64,000 nt of DNA from Hydrogenophaga sp. BPS33 (lineage in GTDB: Bacteria > Pseudomonadota > Gammaproteobacteria > Burkholderiales > Burkholderiaceae_C): contig NZ_CP044549.1 in the NCBI RefSeq assembly GCF_009859475.1, positions 3,720,001-3,784,000 on the forward strand, written 5' to 3'. Position 1 is the first letter of the stretch, and the number at the start of each line of letters is the position of its first letter. Positions 18,645 to 26,746 of this stretch are shown here, in pieces. The notes below the pieces were generated by a model. That model was not told the DNA's origin. It searched no databases and saw only the letters and a list, made by a program, of their open reading frames with translations. Both the position numbers and the translations under genes were made by a program.

Positions 18645-19388
18645 TCAACGCAGGCGAAGGAAGAACACCACCGTCATGCCCAGGCCCACCAGCACGACGA
18701 AGCCACGCACGAACGCCACCGGCAGGCGCTGCGCGAGCCGCGCGCCGGCATAACCGCCGGCCGTGGCGCTCAGCGCCATCACCCACACCGAGCTCCAGTC
18801 GATCAGGCCCCCCACGATATACACCACCACCGCCACGGCGGTGAGCAAGGTGGAGACCAGGTTCTTCAGGCCGATCGACACCTGCAGGTTGCGCTCGCCC
18901 ACGAGGCCGAAGAAGGCCATCAGCAAGATGCCCAGTCCGCCGTTGAAATAGCCACCGTAGACACTGATGGCGAACAGCCCGGCACGGCCCGCGCTGGGCA
19001 CGGGCGCGCGTTGTGCCAGGCGCCGCGAGACGGCCGGCCCCACCATGAACAGCAGCGTGGCGGCCAGCAGCAACCACGGCACCAGGCGCGCGAACCCGTC
19101 ACTGGAAGTGAAGAGCAACAACACCGCGCCCGCGATGCCGCCGATCAAGGCAAGCCCGATGAGCTGCGACATGCGCATGCCTGCCGACGCGCGGATGGCA
19201 TCGCGGTAGGCCCAGGCGCCCGACAGGTAGCCCGGCAACAGCGCCAGCGTGCCGGTGGCGTTGGCCACGACCGGTGGCACACCGGTGAAGACAAGAGCAG
19301 GCAAGGTGAGGAAGCTGCCGCCACCGGCCACCGCGTTCAAGGCGCCCGCCAGAAAGGCGGCCGCGCACAGGATCAGCACATCGGTCAT
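18645..19388 (-). CDS. TauE/SafE family membrane transporter
   Basis: 247 residues with about eight hydrophobic helices. The N-terminal LAGALNAVAGGGSFLTLPALVF and the repeat half LAQRLPVAFVRGFVVLVGLGM are the two TauE/SafE signatures. The family exports or moves sulfite, sulfoacetate or other organic anions across the inner membrane. It is the last gene of the nine-gene operon; its ATG overlaps the stop of the nitroreductase gene (ATGA), so the two are translationally coupled. A role in exporting an anion from this pathway is inferred. Confidence 0.85.
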   Translation of the reverse strand: MTDVLILCAAAFLAGALNAVAGGGSFLTLPALVFTGVPPVVANATGTLALLPGYLSGAWAYRDAIRASAGMRMSQLIGLALIGGIAGAVLLLFTSSDGFARLVPWLLLAATLLFMVGPAVSRRLAQRAPVPSAGRAGLFAISVYGGYFNGGLGILLMAFFGLVGERNLQVSIGLKNLVSTLLTAVAVVVYIVGGLIDWSSVWVMALSATAGGYAGARLAQRLPVAFVRGFVVLVGLGMTVVFFLRLR

Positions 19389-19975
19389 TGGATCGCGCAG
19401 GCCTCGTCGAACGTCAGGCGGGGCAGGCGCGCAAACAGCCGCTGCGGGTCGCCGTGGCCCAGGCCACAGAGGAAGTTGGTCTTGACCTGCGTGCCTGGCC
19501 AGAACGTGGCGTCCACGCCCGCAGCGTCGAAGCCCGACATGGGGCCGCAGTCCAGCCCCAGGGCGCGCGCGGCCAGCATCAGGTACGCACCTTGCAGGCT
19601 GCCGTTTCTGAAAGCGGTCTGTTCGGCATGCGCCTGGTTCTGCGGACCTTCGAACGCAGCGCCGGCTTGAGGACGGTGGGGGAACAACTGGGGGACCTTT
19701 TCATAAAAGGCGAGATCGTAGCCAACCACCACCACCACCGGCGCGCTCATCGCTTTCTCCACATTGCCCGCCGCGAGGTGTGGCCGCAAGCGCTCCCGGG
19801 CCAGCGGCGTGCGCAAAAAGAGAAAACGCGCGGGCGAACAGTTGACCGAGGTCGGCCCCCACTTCAGCAGTTCGTACAGCGCGTGGATCTGTTCGGTGGA
19901 GACCTCGCGGTCCAGCCAGCCGTTGTGCGAACGCGCATGGCGAAACAAGGCGTCCTGCGCCACATCGTCGATCAT
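19385..19975 (-). CDS. Nitroreductase-family protein, RutE-like
   Basis: 196 residues from ATG 19975 (MIDDVAQDALFRHARSHNGW). The FMN-binding nitroreductase core shows LYELLKWGPTSVNCSPARFLFL, the malonic semialdehyde reductase (RutE/YdfG-like) signature, then NGSLQGAYLMLAARALGLDCGPMSGFD and FLCGLGHGD. RutE reduces malonic semialdehyde to 3-hydroxypropionate; other members reduce quinones or nitro compounds. No other rut gene is nearby, so reduction of an aldehyde made by the adjacent aldolase is a plausible alternative (inference). Overlaps TauE by 4 nt. Confidence 0.8.
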   Translation of the reverse strand: MIDDVAQDALFRHARSHNGWLDREVSTEQIHALYELLKWGPTSVNCSPARFLFLRTPLARERLRPHLAAGNVEKAMSAPVVVVVGYDLAFYEKVPQLFPHRPQAGAAFEGPQNQAHAEQTAFRNGSLQGAYLMLAARALGLDCGPMSGFDAAGVDATFWPGTQVKTNFLCGLGHGDPQRLFARLPRLTFDEACAIQ

Positions 19976-20025
19976 GGAATGGCTTTCCGGGGGCGCGGTG
20001 TCGCGCCCCCTTGGGAGCACGGCCT

Positions 20026-20964
20026 TCAGGCCAGTGCGGTTTCGGCAGTGGCGGGCGAAGACAGCGTGCGCCGCGCTTCGGCGGCAATGCGTTCGACCAC
20101 CTGCTGGAGATCGCGGCGCACCTGGGGAGAGAGCCCGGCGATGGGCGCGCGCGCCGGGCCGGCGTTGCGTCCGGCCAGGGCCATGGCCTCCTTGATGACG
20201 ACCGGGAACGAGCCCCAGGCCCAGGCGGCGCGCAGGGGCGCGAACACGTTGGAGATGCGCAGCGCTTCGTCCATCTGCCCGCCGCGCAGCGCGGTGTAGA
20301 GGCGCACCATCAGTTCGGGGAACACATTGGCCGCGGGCGAGACCGTGCCTTGCGCGCCGTGCACCATCATCGCCAGCGCGATCGTGTCGCGGCCCGAGAA
20401 CAGCAGCGCGGGCCTCGGCGCCTCCAGCAGGTATTCGATGGACTGGGTGAGATCGCCCGCCGAGTCCTTCACGCCCACGATGTTCTCGCAGGCCTGCATG
20501 CAGCGCACCAGCGTGCGCGGCAGCACGTTGACGCTGGTGCGTGGCGGGTTGTTGTAGAGCATCACCGGCAACGAGGTGGCGCGCGCGATGGCGGTGTAGT
20601 GCGCCACCAGCTCGTCCTGCGAGGGCTGTACGAAGTACGGCGTGATCACCAGCGCGAGATCGACGCCCATGGCCTGGGCGGCCTGCGTGAGGCGGATGGC
20701 CTGGCGCGTGTTGCCGGCACCGGTGCCGGCATACACGGGCACCCGCCCAGCGCAGACGCGCGTGGTGATCTCGATGAGTTTCAAATGCTCGGCCTCGTCC
20801 AGCGCGAAGAACTCGCCCTGGCTGCCGGCGATGGAAATGCCGTGCACGCCGGCGCCGATGTAACCCTCGACGAGCTCGGCCACGCGCGCTTCGTCCAGGC
20901 GTTGATCGGCGGTGAAAGGCGTGGCCATGGCGGGCACCACGCCGTGAAACTGGCTTGTATTCAA
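20026..20964 (-). CDS. DapA/DHDPS-superfamily aldolase
   Basis: 312 residues, starting from a TTG at 20964 with AGGAG 5–6 bp upstream (first residues NTSQFHGVVPAM). TIM-barrel class I aldolase: GSQGEFFALDEAEH replaces the G(T/S)TGE loop, MLYNNPPRTSVN carries the catalytic tyrosine, and ENIVGVKDSAGD carries the Schiff-base lysine. Members cleave or form 2-keto acids with pyruvate (DapA, NanA, KDG aldolase, hydratase-aldolases of aromatic degradation). The operon context (VOC, FAH hydrolase) favours a catabolic hydratase-aldolase over lysine biosynthesis (inference). Confidence 0.85.
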   Translation of the reverse strand: MNTSQFHGVVPAMATPFTADQRLDEARVAELVEGYIGAGVHGISIAGSQGEFFALDEAEHLKLIEITTRVCAGRVPVYAGTGAGNTRQAIRLTQAAQAMGVDLALVITPYFVQPSQDELVAHYTAIARATSLPVMLYNNPPRTSVNVLPRTLVRCMQACENIVGVKDSAGDLTQSIEYLLEAPRPALLFSGRDTIALAMMVHGAQGTVSPAANVFPELMVRLYTALRGGQMDEALRISNVFAPLRAAWAWGSFPVVIKEAMALAGRNAGPARAPIAGLSPQVRRDLQQVVERIAAEARRTLSSPATAETALA

Positions 20965-21004
20965 GAGGACTCCTGTGGTTGGGCGTGAAGCTGGGGGGCG
21001 GGGT

Positions 21005-21811
21005 TCAGTCCACGCCCATGAGGTGGCCGAGCTGGACCATGTAGTGGCCGAACGCGGGGTGTTCCTTGGTGGCGCGCGGATCGCGCGGGCGCGGCAGGTC
21101 GATGCGCATGTCTTCGATCACATGGCCCGGCCGCTCCGACATCACGAGCACGCGGTCTGAGAGGAACACCGCCTCGGCAATGCTGTGCGTGATCAGCACC
21201 ACGGTCTGGCGCATCTCCTGCCACAGGCGCAGCAGCTCCACGTTGAGCTGGTCGCGCGTGAGCGCATCGAGCGCGCCGAAAGGCTCGTCCAGCAGCAGCA
21301 CCTGCGGCCGCAGCAGCAGGATCTGGCCGAGCGCGGCGCGCTGGCGCATGCCACCCGAGAGTTCGTGCGGGTAGCTGCGGCGGAACTTCTCCAGCTTGAG
21401 GATGGGCAGCAAGGCGTCCAGGCGCTCGCGGATGTCGGCCGCGGGCAGGCCGCGCACTTCGCCCGCGAGGCGGATGTTGGCCTCCACCGTCTCCCACGGC
21501 AGCATGTTGTGGGTCTGGAACACCACGCCCACTTCATCGGGCACGCCCTTCTGCGGTCGGCCAAAGATGCTCACCTGGCCACCGGCGTCGGGCTCGACCA
21601 GGCCGGCGATCACGCGCAGCAAGGTGCTCTTGCCGCAACCGCTGGGACCCAGGATGGAGACGAACTCGCCGCGCGGAACATGGAAGTCGACCTGGTCCAG
21701 GGCCCTCACGCGCTCGCGCGCATCGAAGGTCTTGCACACGGCCTTCACGTCGATGGCCACCTCGGCCGCCACCGCGCGTGTGGATCCCAGCGAAGGGTTT
21801 TCAGGCCTCAC
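21005..21811 (-). CDS. NitT/TauT-type ABC transporter ATP-binding protein
   Basis: 268 residues from a GTG at 21811 that overlaps the stop of the upstream VOC gene (GTGA). Walker A LGPSGCGKST, Q-loop VVFQTHNMLPW, signature LSGGMRQRAALGQ, Walker B VLLLDEPFGALD and the H-loop ITHSIAEAV are all intact. It energises import with the permease (22266–23030) and the binding protein (23601–24614) of the same operon. The SsuB/TauB-like family handles sulfonates, taurine, nitrate, pyrimidine precursors or aromatic acids; the substrate is not readable from the sequence. Confidence 0.92.
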   Translation of the reverse strand: MRPENPSLGSTRAVAAEVAIDVKAVCKTFDARERVRALDQVDFHVPRGEFVSILGPSGCGKSTLLRVIAGLVEPDAGGQVSIFGRPQKGVPDEVGVVFQTHNMLPWETVEANIRLAGEVRGLPAADIRERLDALLPILKLEKFRRSYPHELSGGMRQRAALGQILLLRPQVLLLDEPFGALDALTRDQLNVELLRLWQEMRQTVVLITHSIAEAVFLSDRVLVMSERPGHVIEDMRIDLPRPRDPRATKEHPAFGHYMVQLGHLMGVD

Positions 21812-22209
21812 TTGCGGGCTCCCACCCAGCCGCCTTCGGAGATGTCGAACACCACGCCATCGAGGTCGCGGAACTTCATTTCGTAGTACAGGCTTTTCTT
21901 GTCGTGCGGCAGGTCCATGAAGAACTGGCCACCGTGGTCTTCGATGCGCTTGCGCTGCGCGTCGAGGTCGTCGCACCAGAAGCCGAAGTGGTGGGTGCCG
22001 ATCCAGTTCTTGCCGCGCTCCAGGCCGGCGGCTTCGTCGGTCTTGTAGTTCAGCAGGGCCAGGCAGATGGTGCCGTCGGACAGGTACACGCCCGAGGCGA
22101 TGGGCGAATGCGTGGGCTCCACGATCTGCAGGTCGAACACCTCGCTGTAGAACTTGGCGGCCTTCTCGGGGTCGGGAACGGCGAGTGCGATGTGGCGAAG
22201 TTTGGCCAT
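21808..22209 (-). CDS. VOC (glyoxalase/extradiol dioxygenase) family protein 1
   Basis: 133 residues, a single vicinal-oxygen-chelate module pair starting MAKLRHIALAVPDPEKAAKFY. Candidate metal ligands are His in LRHIAL, His in IGTHHFGFW and an acidic residue in VVFDISEGGW, where many homologues have Glu. The role (dioxygenase, glyoxalase, isomerase or binding) cannot be decided. It lies between the permease and the ATPase genes of the ABC transporter, an arrangement suggesting a substrate-related enzyme. Confidence 0.8.
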   Translation of the reverse strand: MAKLRHIALAVPDPEKAAKFYSEVFDLQIVEPTHSPIASGVYLSDGTICLALLNYKTDEAAGLERGKNWIGTHHFGFWCDDLDAQRKRIEDHGGQFFMDLPHDKKSLYYEMKFRDLDGVVFDISEGGWVGARK

Positions 22210-22265
22210 GGAATTGCTCCTGTAGGAAGAGTGAAAAGGGTTGAAATGGAAGGAAGAGGAAAAGC

Positions 22266-23030
22266 TCAGAACCCGCGCCACCACACGCGCCGTGACACGA
22301 GTTCGACCAGCAGGTACAGCACGCCGGCCACGACCGAGGTGGCGACCAGGGCGGCGAACAGGTAGTCGGTGCGGGCGTTGGCGTTGGCCTCCAGAATCAG
22401 GTAACCCAGGCCACGCTCGGAGCCCACGAATTCGCCGACGATGGCGCCGATCACCGCCAGCGGCATGGCGGACTTGCAGCCATCGAGGATCGAAGGCAGG
22501 GCCGAGGGCACGTGCAGCCGCCGGAAGGTGACCCAGGCCGGTGCGCGGATGGCACGGAAGTGCTCGACCAGATGCGCCGGTGTGCCGGCCAGGCCCCCCA
22601 TGGTGCCGATCACCACGGGAAAGAAGGCGAAGAGAAAGGCCATCAGCACCTTGGAGGTTTCGCCGTAGCCGAACCAGATCACCATCAACGGTGCCAACGC
22701 GATCTTGGGCAGACCCTGGAACACGACGATGAGCGGGTACACCGTGCGGCGCACCAGCGGCCAGGCGTGGATCACCATGCCCAGCGCGATGCCGATGACC
22801 ACGGCGAAGATGAAGCCCACCATCACTTCCTGGGTGGTGACCCAGGCGTGCTCGAGCAAGGGGCGGCGGTTCTCCCAGAGGCTGCCCATCACGCGGCTGA
22901 GCGGGGGCAGCAGGTACTGCTTGATGCCGAAGAGTTCAACCGCCTTTTCCCAGAGGATGGCCAGCAGGGCGACGAGCAGCAGCGGGTCGGTGTAGAGGCG
23001 CCAGGGCGCGGTCTTGTGGGGAGATGTCAT
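22266..23030 (-). CDS. NitT/TauT-type ABC transporter permease
   Basis: 254 residues with six predicted membrane helices. The cytoplasmic EAA loop, LVEHFRAIRAPAWVTFRRLHVPSALP, is the BPD-transport (SsuC/TauC) signature. DPLLLVALLAILWEKAVELFG near the N-terminus is the first helix. It forms the channel of the importer whose ATPase and binding protein are in the same operon. Confidence 0.92.
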   Translation of the reverse strand: MTSPHKTAPWRLYTDPLLLVALLAILWEKAVELFGIKQYLLPPLSRVMGSLWENRRPLLEHAWVTTQEVMVGFIFAVVIGIALGMVIHAWPLVRRTVYPLIVVFQGLPKIALAPLMVIWFGYGETSKVLMAFLFAFFPVVIGTMGGLAGTPAHLVEHFRAIRAPAWVTFRRLHVPSALPSILDGCKSAMPLAVIGAIVGEFVGSERGLGYLILEANANARTDYLFAALVATSVVAGVLYLLVELVSRRVWWRGF

Positions 23031-23061
23031 GGGTGCAAGGTCAAAAGGTCATGCGGTGGGT

Positions 23062-23604
23062 TCACTGGCGGGAAGGCCCCCAGTCGGGCGGATCGACGAC
23101 GAAACGGCCGAACTCCCATTGGTCGAACGCCTTGAGATCGTTCTTCCACACCGAGGCCTGGTAAGGCTTCTGCGGCGTCACCTGCAGCATCTCGGCGTAG
23201 AACTCGCAGTAGTTGCCGTCCGGGTCCTGAAACACCAGGAAGAGGTTTTCGCCCGGCCCGTGCTTGCCGATGCCGCGCACGATCTCCACGTTCTTCGAGC
23301 GCAGGAATGCCGCTGCCTGCTCGATCTCTTCCAGCGACTCGAGCTGGTAGGCGAAGTGCTCCAGGCCCGGGCGCTGCGGCCGGTAGGTGTTGTGCCACTC
23401 GGCCGCGTCCTTCGGGATCTGCGCCAGCGCCAGATCGTGGTGGTCCTGCGCGCAGCGCAGGAACGCCATCTGGTCCTCGATGTAGTCCGAGACCTGCAGA
23501 CCGACGATGTCGGTGTAGAAGCGCACCGAGGCCTGCAGATCGCGCACGTTGAGCACCACGTGGCCCAGGCGGCGTGGGCGGGGACGGTTCATGGGTGGGT
23601 TCAT
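23062..23604 (-). CDS. VOC-family protein 2, probable extradiol-type dioxygenase
   Basis: 180 residues. The ATG at 23604 overlaps the stop of the binding-protein gene (ATGA). LGHVVLNVRDLQASVRFYTDIVGL starts the first module. The likely metal ligands are His in LGHVVL, His in LEHFAYQL and Glu in GNYCEFYAEM, the H–H–E facial triad of type I extradiol ring-cleaving dioxygenases. The size (about 20 kDa) fits one-domain enzymes of this group. The presence of an FAH hydrolase and a DHDPS-type aldolase in the same operon supports ring cleavage (inference). Confidence 0.8.
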   Translation of the reverse strand: MNPPMNRPRPRRLGHVVLNVRDLQASVRFYTDIVGLQVSDYIEDQMAFLRCAQDHHDLALAQIPKDAAEWHNTYRPQRPGLEHFAYQLESLEEIEQAAAFLRSKNVEIVRGIGKHGPGENLFLVFQDPDGNYCEFYAEMLQVTPQKPYQASVWKNDLKAFDQWEFGRFVVDPPDWGPSRQ

Positions 23605-24614
23605 TGCAGCAACGCGTTGGTGTAGGTGTCTTGCGCCTTGACCTTGCCGTTCAGGCCGAAAGCCTTGTCGACGAACTGCAGCGTGGCGCGCATGCGGTCT
23701 TCGCGCAGATGGCCCAGGCCCTTGTCCTTGGCCTGTGCATCGGCGATCAAGGCATTGATCTCGCGGATCTGCTGCAGCGCGATCGCGCGGTCCACCGTGG
23801 GAAAGCTCTTGAGCATGAGGTCGGCCGCCTGCTCGGGATTGGCCTGCGCGAACTCGAAGCCCCGGTAGGACGCGCGCAGGAACTTGCGGACCATGTCCGG
23901 GCGCTTCTGGATCACGTCCTCGGTGGTGGCGAAACCGCTGCCATAGGCGTCCAGCCCGAAGTCGCTGTACTCCACCCAGCCCAGCTTCACACCGGCGGTG
24001 GCGGCCTGCTTCTGCGTCACGGCGCGGTTGCTGGCCAACCAGCATTCGGCCATGTCGATGCGGCCTTCGATGAGCGACGCGTCCACCACCGCCGGGTCCA
24101 TGCGCAGCAGGCGGATATGGTCCTTCGGCTTGCCGTTGTTCTCCAGCCAGGCGGGCACCACGTTGTGCACCGGAGAAGCCGAGCCGCCACCCAGCAGCAG
24201 CCCTTTCATCTGGTCCAGCGTCTTGATGTCGTGCTTGCCCGCGTTGAAGCAGATGCCCGCGGGCCAGCGGGTGTTGATGGCACCCACCAGCCGGATCTTG
24301 CCGCCGTTGGCCCGGTTCAGCACCAGGCTGATCGGATCGACATAGCCGAACTCGAATTGCCCTTGGTCGAGCTCGTTGGCGGTGCGGTTGCCGCCGTAGC
24401 CGCGCACGATGCGCGTCTCCAGGCCGGCTTCGCGAAAGAAGCCCTTCTCCTGCGCCACGATCACGCCGATCGAGCTGCCCTGCGGCAACCACGCCATGTT
24501 GTACGTGACCTTCTCCTGCGCGCTGGCCACGCCGAGCGCGCCCGCGATGCCCAGGACGAAAATGGCCAGCCGCTGCAGGGTCTGGGATCGGAATCCACGC
24601 TGATGTCGTTCCAT
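23601..24614 (-). CDS. NMT1/SsuA-like ABC transporter substrate-binding protein
   Basis: 337 residues. An N-terminal signal peptide (hydrophobic LAIFVLGIAGALGVASAQ) is cleaved after about residue 32. The mature part begins EKVTYNMAWLPQGSSIGVIVAQEKG, the fold of NitT/TauT periplasmic binding proteins. It captures the substrate and delivers it to the permease 22266–23030. It is second in the operon after the FAH-family gene. Homologues bind sulfonates, pyrimidine thiamine precursors or aromatic acids; the ligand here is unknown. Confidence 0.9.
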   Translation of the reverse strand: MERHQRGFRSQTLQRLAIFVLGIAGALGVASAQEKVTYNMAWLPQGSSIGVIVAQEKGFFREAGLETRIVRGYGGNRTANELDQGQFEFGYVDPISLVLNRANGGKIRLVGAINTRWPAGICFNAGKHDIKTLDQMKGLLLGGGSASPVHNVVPAWLENNGKPKDHIRLLRMDPAVVDASLIEGRIDMAECWLASNRAVTQKQAATAGVKLGWVEYSDFGLDAYGSGFATTEDVIQKRPDMVRKFLRASYRGFEFAQANPEQAADLMLKSFPTVDRAIALQQIREINALIADAQAKDKGLGHLREDRMRATLQFVDKAFGLNGKVKAQDTYTNALLQ

Positions 24615-24685
24615 GCTTGTCTCCTATAGTGGTTTTGCGGGAGCGGGCCTCGCATGCGCCAGGCCCGCTTCTTTCACGCTCTCTG

Positions 24686-25621
24686 TCAGACGCTCTCGGC
24701 CTCGATCGCGTTGGCGATGCTGCCAATGCCCTCGATGCTGGCGACCATGCGGTCTCCTGCCTTCAGGAAAATCCCGCGGCCCATGCCCACGCCGGTGGGG
24801 GTGCCGGTGGCAACCACGTCCCCCGGCTGCAGCGTGACGATGGTGGAGAGGTAGGCGATCTGTTCGCGCACGCTCCAGATCATGTTGGCCGTGCTGTCCT
24901 GCTGCATGGGTTCGCCGTTGACGTCCAGGCGCAGGTTCACGCGCTGCGGGTCGGGGATCTGCGATGCCGGCACCAACCAGGGGCCGAAGGGCGCGAAGGT
25001 GTCGTGGCACTTGCCCTGGAACCAGTCGTGCTTGAACGGGTAGTCGGTGCGCAGGTTCAGATCGCGCGCGGTGACGTCGTTGACGATGGTGTAGAAGGCC
25101 ACCGCATCCAGCGCTTCCTCCACCGACACCCGGCGGCAAGGCCGGCCGATCACCGCGGCCAGCTCCACTTCCCAGTCGAGCTTGCCCGTCTCCGGTGGCA
25201 GTTGCACCACGTCGTCGGGCCCGACCACGCTGTTGGCGAGCTTGAGGAACATGTAGGGCTTGCTCAGCGCCTTCGCCGCCAGCACCGTGCCCATTTCGTT
25301 GGCGTGCGAGGCGTAGTTGGAGGCCGCGCAGAAGATGCGCTGCGGTACGTACGGCGCGACCACCCGCACACCTTCGTGTGGCAACGGCTGGACCTTGCCC
25401 TGTGCGACCAGCGCCGCCATGGACTGGGCCGCGTCCCCCAGCCAGTCGGAAGCGCCGCCCTCGCGCACCATGGCCTCCACCCCCCGCTGCGCCCAGCCCG
25501 CGGGAACGCCCTGCAGACCGGCGGCGATGCACGCCTGCAAGTCGTACAAGCGCCCGTTGTCCACCAGGGCCGTGCCCCGTTTCCCCGCTTGCTCGTAGGT
25601 CGCCAATGCAATCCAAGACAT
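24686..25621 (-). CDS. Fumarylacetoacetate hydrolase (FAH) family protein
   Basis: 311 residues. The C-terminal FAH fold (about 90–305) shows the metal-binding glutamates in LDWEVELAAVIG, then FYTIVNDVTARDLN and GDVVATGTPTGVGMGRG. Enzymes of this family hydrolyse or decarboxylate beta-diketo and acylpyruvate intermediates (fumarylacetoacetate, fumarylpyruvate, HpaG-type) or sugar-acid ketones. It is the first structural gene of the operon behind the GntR regulator. A TTGTATGCAA palindrome lies about 60 bp upstream of its start. Confidence 0.87.
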   Translation of the reverse strand: MSWIALATYEQAGKRGTALVDNGRLYDLQACIAAGLQGVPAGWAQRGVEAMVREGGASDWLGDAAQSMAALVAQGKVQPLPHEGVRVVAPYVPQRIFCAASNYASHANEMGTVLAAKALSKPYMFLKLANSVVGPDDVVQLPPETGKLDWEVELAAVIGRPCRRVSVEEALDAVAFYTIVNDVTARDLNLRTDYPFKHDWFQGKCHDTFAPFGPWLVPASQIPDPQRVNLRLDVNGEPMQQDSTANMIWSVREQIAYLSTIVTLQPGDVVATGTPTGVGMGRGIFLKAGDRMVASIEGIGSIANAIEAESV

Positions 25622-25682
25622 CTGTTCACTCCTCGTTGATAAAAACCGACCGCAGGACCATCCTGCACTCTATTTCTGAAAT

Positions 25683-25692
25683 TTGTATGCAA
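25683..25692. promoter_or_regulatory. Possible GntR/FCD operator upstream of the FAH gene
   Basis: TTGTATGCAA, a near palindrome flanked by A/T, lies in the promoter region of the catabolic operon. A related palindrome, TTCGCATACGAA (26585–26596), lies upstream of the GntR gene itself; both share GTATGC/GCATAC. FCD-type GntR regulators often bind short A/T-flanked palindromes of this type. A pair in front of regulator and operon suggests autoregulation (inference). Confidence 0.45.
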
Positions 25693-25763
25693 TTTTAAGA
25701 ACTCACACACAAATAAGTCAACGAGTCGACAGCTAGGGGTTTTCCAGTAGGAGAACGAACGGT

Positions 25764-25800
25764 CCGAAAACGACAACGCCCGGACAAATCCGGGCGTTGA
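25764..25800 (-). terminator. Terminator downstream of the GntR gene
   Basis: CAACGCCCGG (25774–25783) and CCGGGCGTTG (25790–25799) form a 10-bp perfect stem with a 6-nt loop, followed on the minus strand by TCGTTTTCGG. It lies 32 bp past the gntR stop and separates the regulator from the operon that starts at 25621. Confidence 0.7.
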
Positions 25801-25831
25801 TTGCGCAGGAGGAGGAGGAGAAAGAAGCCGG

Positions 25832-26536
25832 TCAGGCGGCTCGGGTCAGCGCGGGCATGCCGGAGCCCGGCCCGAAGTGCTGCAGCACGTTCATGGCGGA
25901 ATTGGCGGCGTGCTTGTGCATGGCGCGGGCGGCGCCCTCCCCGTCCTGCGCCAGGATGGCCTGGATCAGTTCGCCGTGTTCGACGTGAGAGCGCTGCAGC
26001 CGGTTGTCCACCACGAAAAAGCCGCGCGCGCGAAACGGCGCCAGACGCTGGCGCAAGCCCATGGCCATCTCTTCCAGGATGCGGTTGCGGCAGCCGGCGT
26101 AGATCAAGGCGTGGAATTCTTCGTTGTACTGCGCGTAGGCCTTGGCATCCTGCCGGGCGATTGCCTCGGTGGCCTGTTCGTGCACGTACTCCAGGCGCCG
26201 CCGCTCGGTGGGGCCGGCACGCAGGGCGCACATGCGCGCGCACAGCGCTTCCAGTTCGCCCGAGGCCTCGAACAGGCCGTCGAGGTCGTTCGACTCCACC
26301 TTGGCCACCGAAAAACCCCGGCGCGGCTGGTGCGCGACCAGGCGCGTGGTCGCCAATTGCCGCAGCGCGTCGCGCACCGGGCTGCGCGAGACACCAAAGC
26401 GCTGGGCGATGGACTGCTCGTCCAGCCGCGTGCCAGGCGGCAAGCGGTTCATCACGATCTCCTCGGCCAGCTGGTCCGCAATGGTCTGGGACAAGGTCTT
26501 GCCGACCTTGGCTTCGGTGTCTTCTGCTTCTTCCAT
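25832..26536 (-). CDS. GntR-family regulator, FadR/FCD subfamily
   Basis: 234 residues. The N-terminal winged helix (about 15–80) has PPGTRLDEQSIAQRFGVSRSPVRDALRQL. The all-helical FCD effector domain (about 90–215) carries metal/ligand residues in NEEFHALIYAG, then HVEHGELIQAILAQDGEGAARAMHKH. It probably represses the operon at 18645–25621 until a pathway carboxylate binds. It is transcribed in the same direction as the operon but separated by a terminator, so the operon has its own promoter. Confidence 0.88.
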   Translation of the reverse strand: MEEAEDTEAKVGKTLSQTIADQLAEEIVMNRLPPGTRLDEQSIAQRFGVSRSPVRDALRQLATTRLVAHQPRRGFSVAKVESNDLDGLFEASGELEALCARMCALRAGPTERRRLEYVHEQATEAIARQDAKAYAQYNEEFHALIYAGCRNRILEEMAMGLRQRLAPFRARGFFVVDNRLQRSHVEHGELIQAILAQDGEGAARAMHKHAANSAMNVLQHFGPGSGMPALTRAA

Positions 26537-26584
26537 GGGCTGTTCCCTTCGTGTCAGGCGCTAATTTGTCGACATTTTTTTATT

Positions 26585-26596
26585 TTCGCATACGAA
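26585..26596. promoter_or_regulatory. Possible autoregulatory GntR/FCD operator
   Basis: TTCGCATACGAA, a palindrome with one mismatched pair, 49 bp upstream of the gntR start in the region divergent to cheW. It shares the GCATAC core with the site at 25683–25692. Regulatory function is inferred. Confidence 0.4.
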
Positions 26597-26746
26597 TTCG
26601 CGCAGTTACAAGCATTTCGTTCCATGGTTGAACCGACGCAAAGGCATTTCCGAGCGCGGCGCCGCATCCGACCAAAGGCCTATCCGGGCGTTAAGAAAAG
26701 CGAGACGGGTGCCGATATGGGGGCATCACATCTTTCACCCGGATCC

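Noticed and set aside
19385..19975. Part of a rut pyrimidine-degradation operon
   Set aside because: Although RutE-like, no rutA, rutB, rutC, rutD, rutF or rutG gene is present in the neighbourhood.
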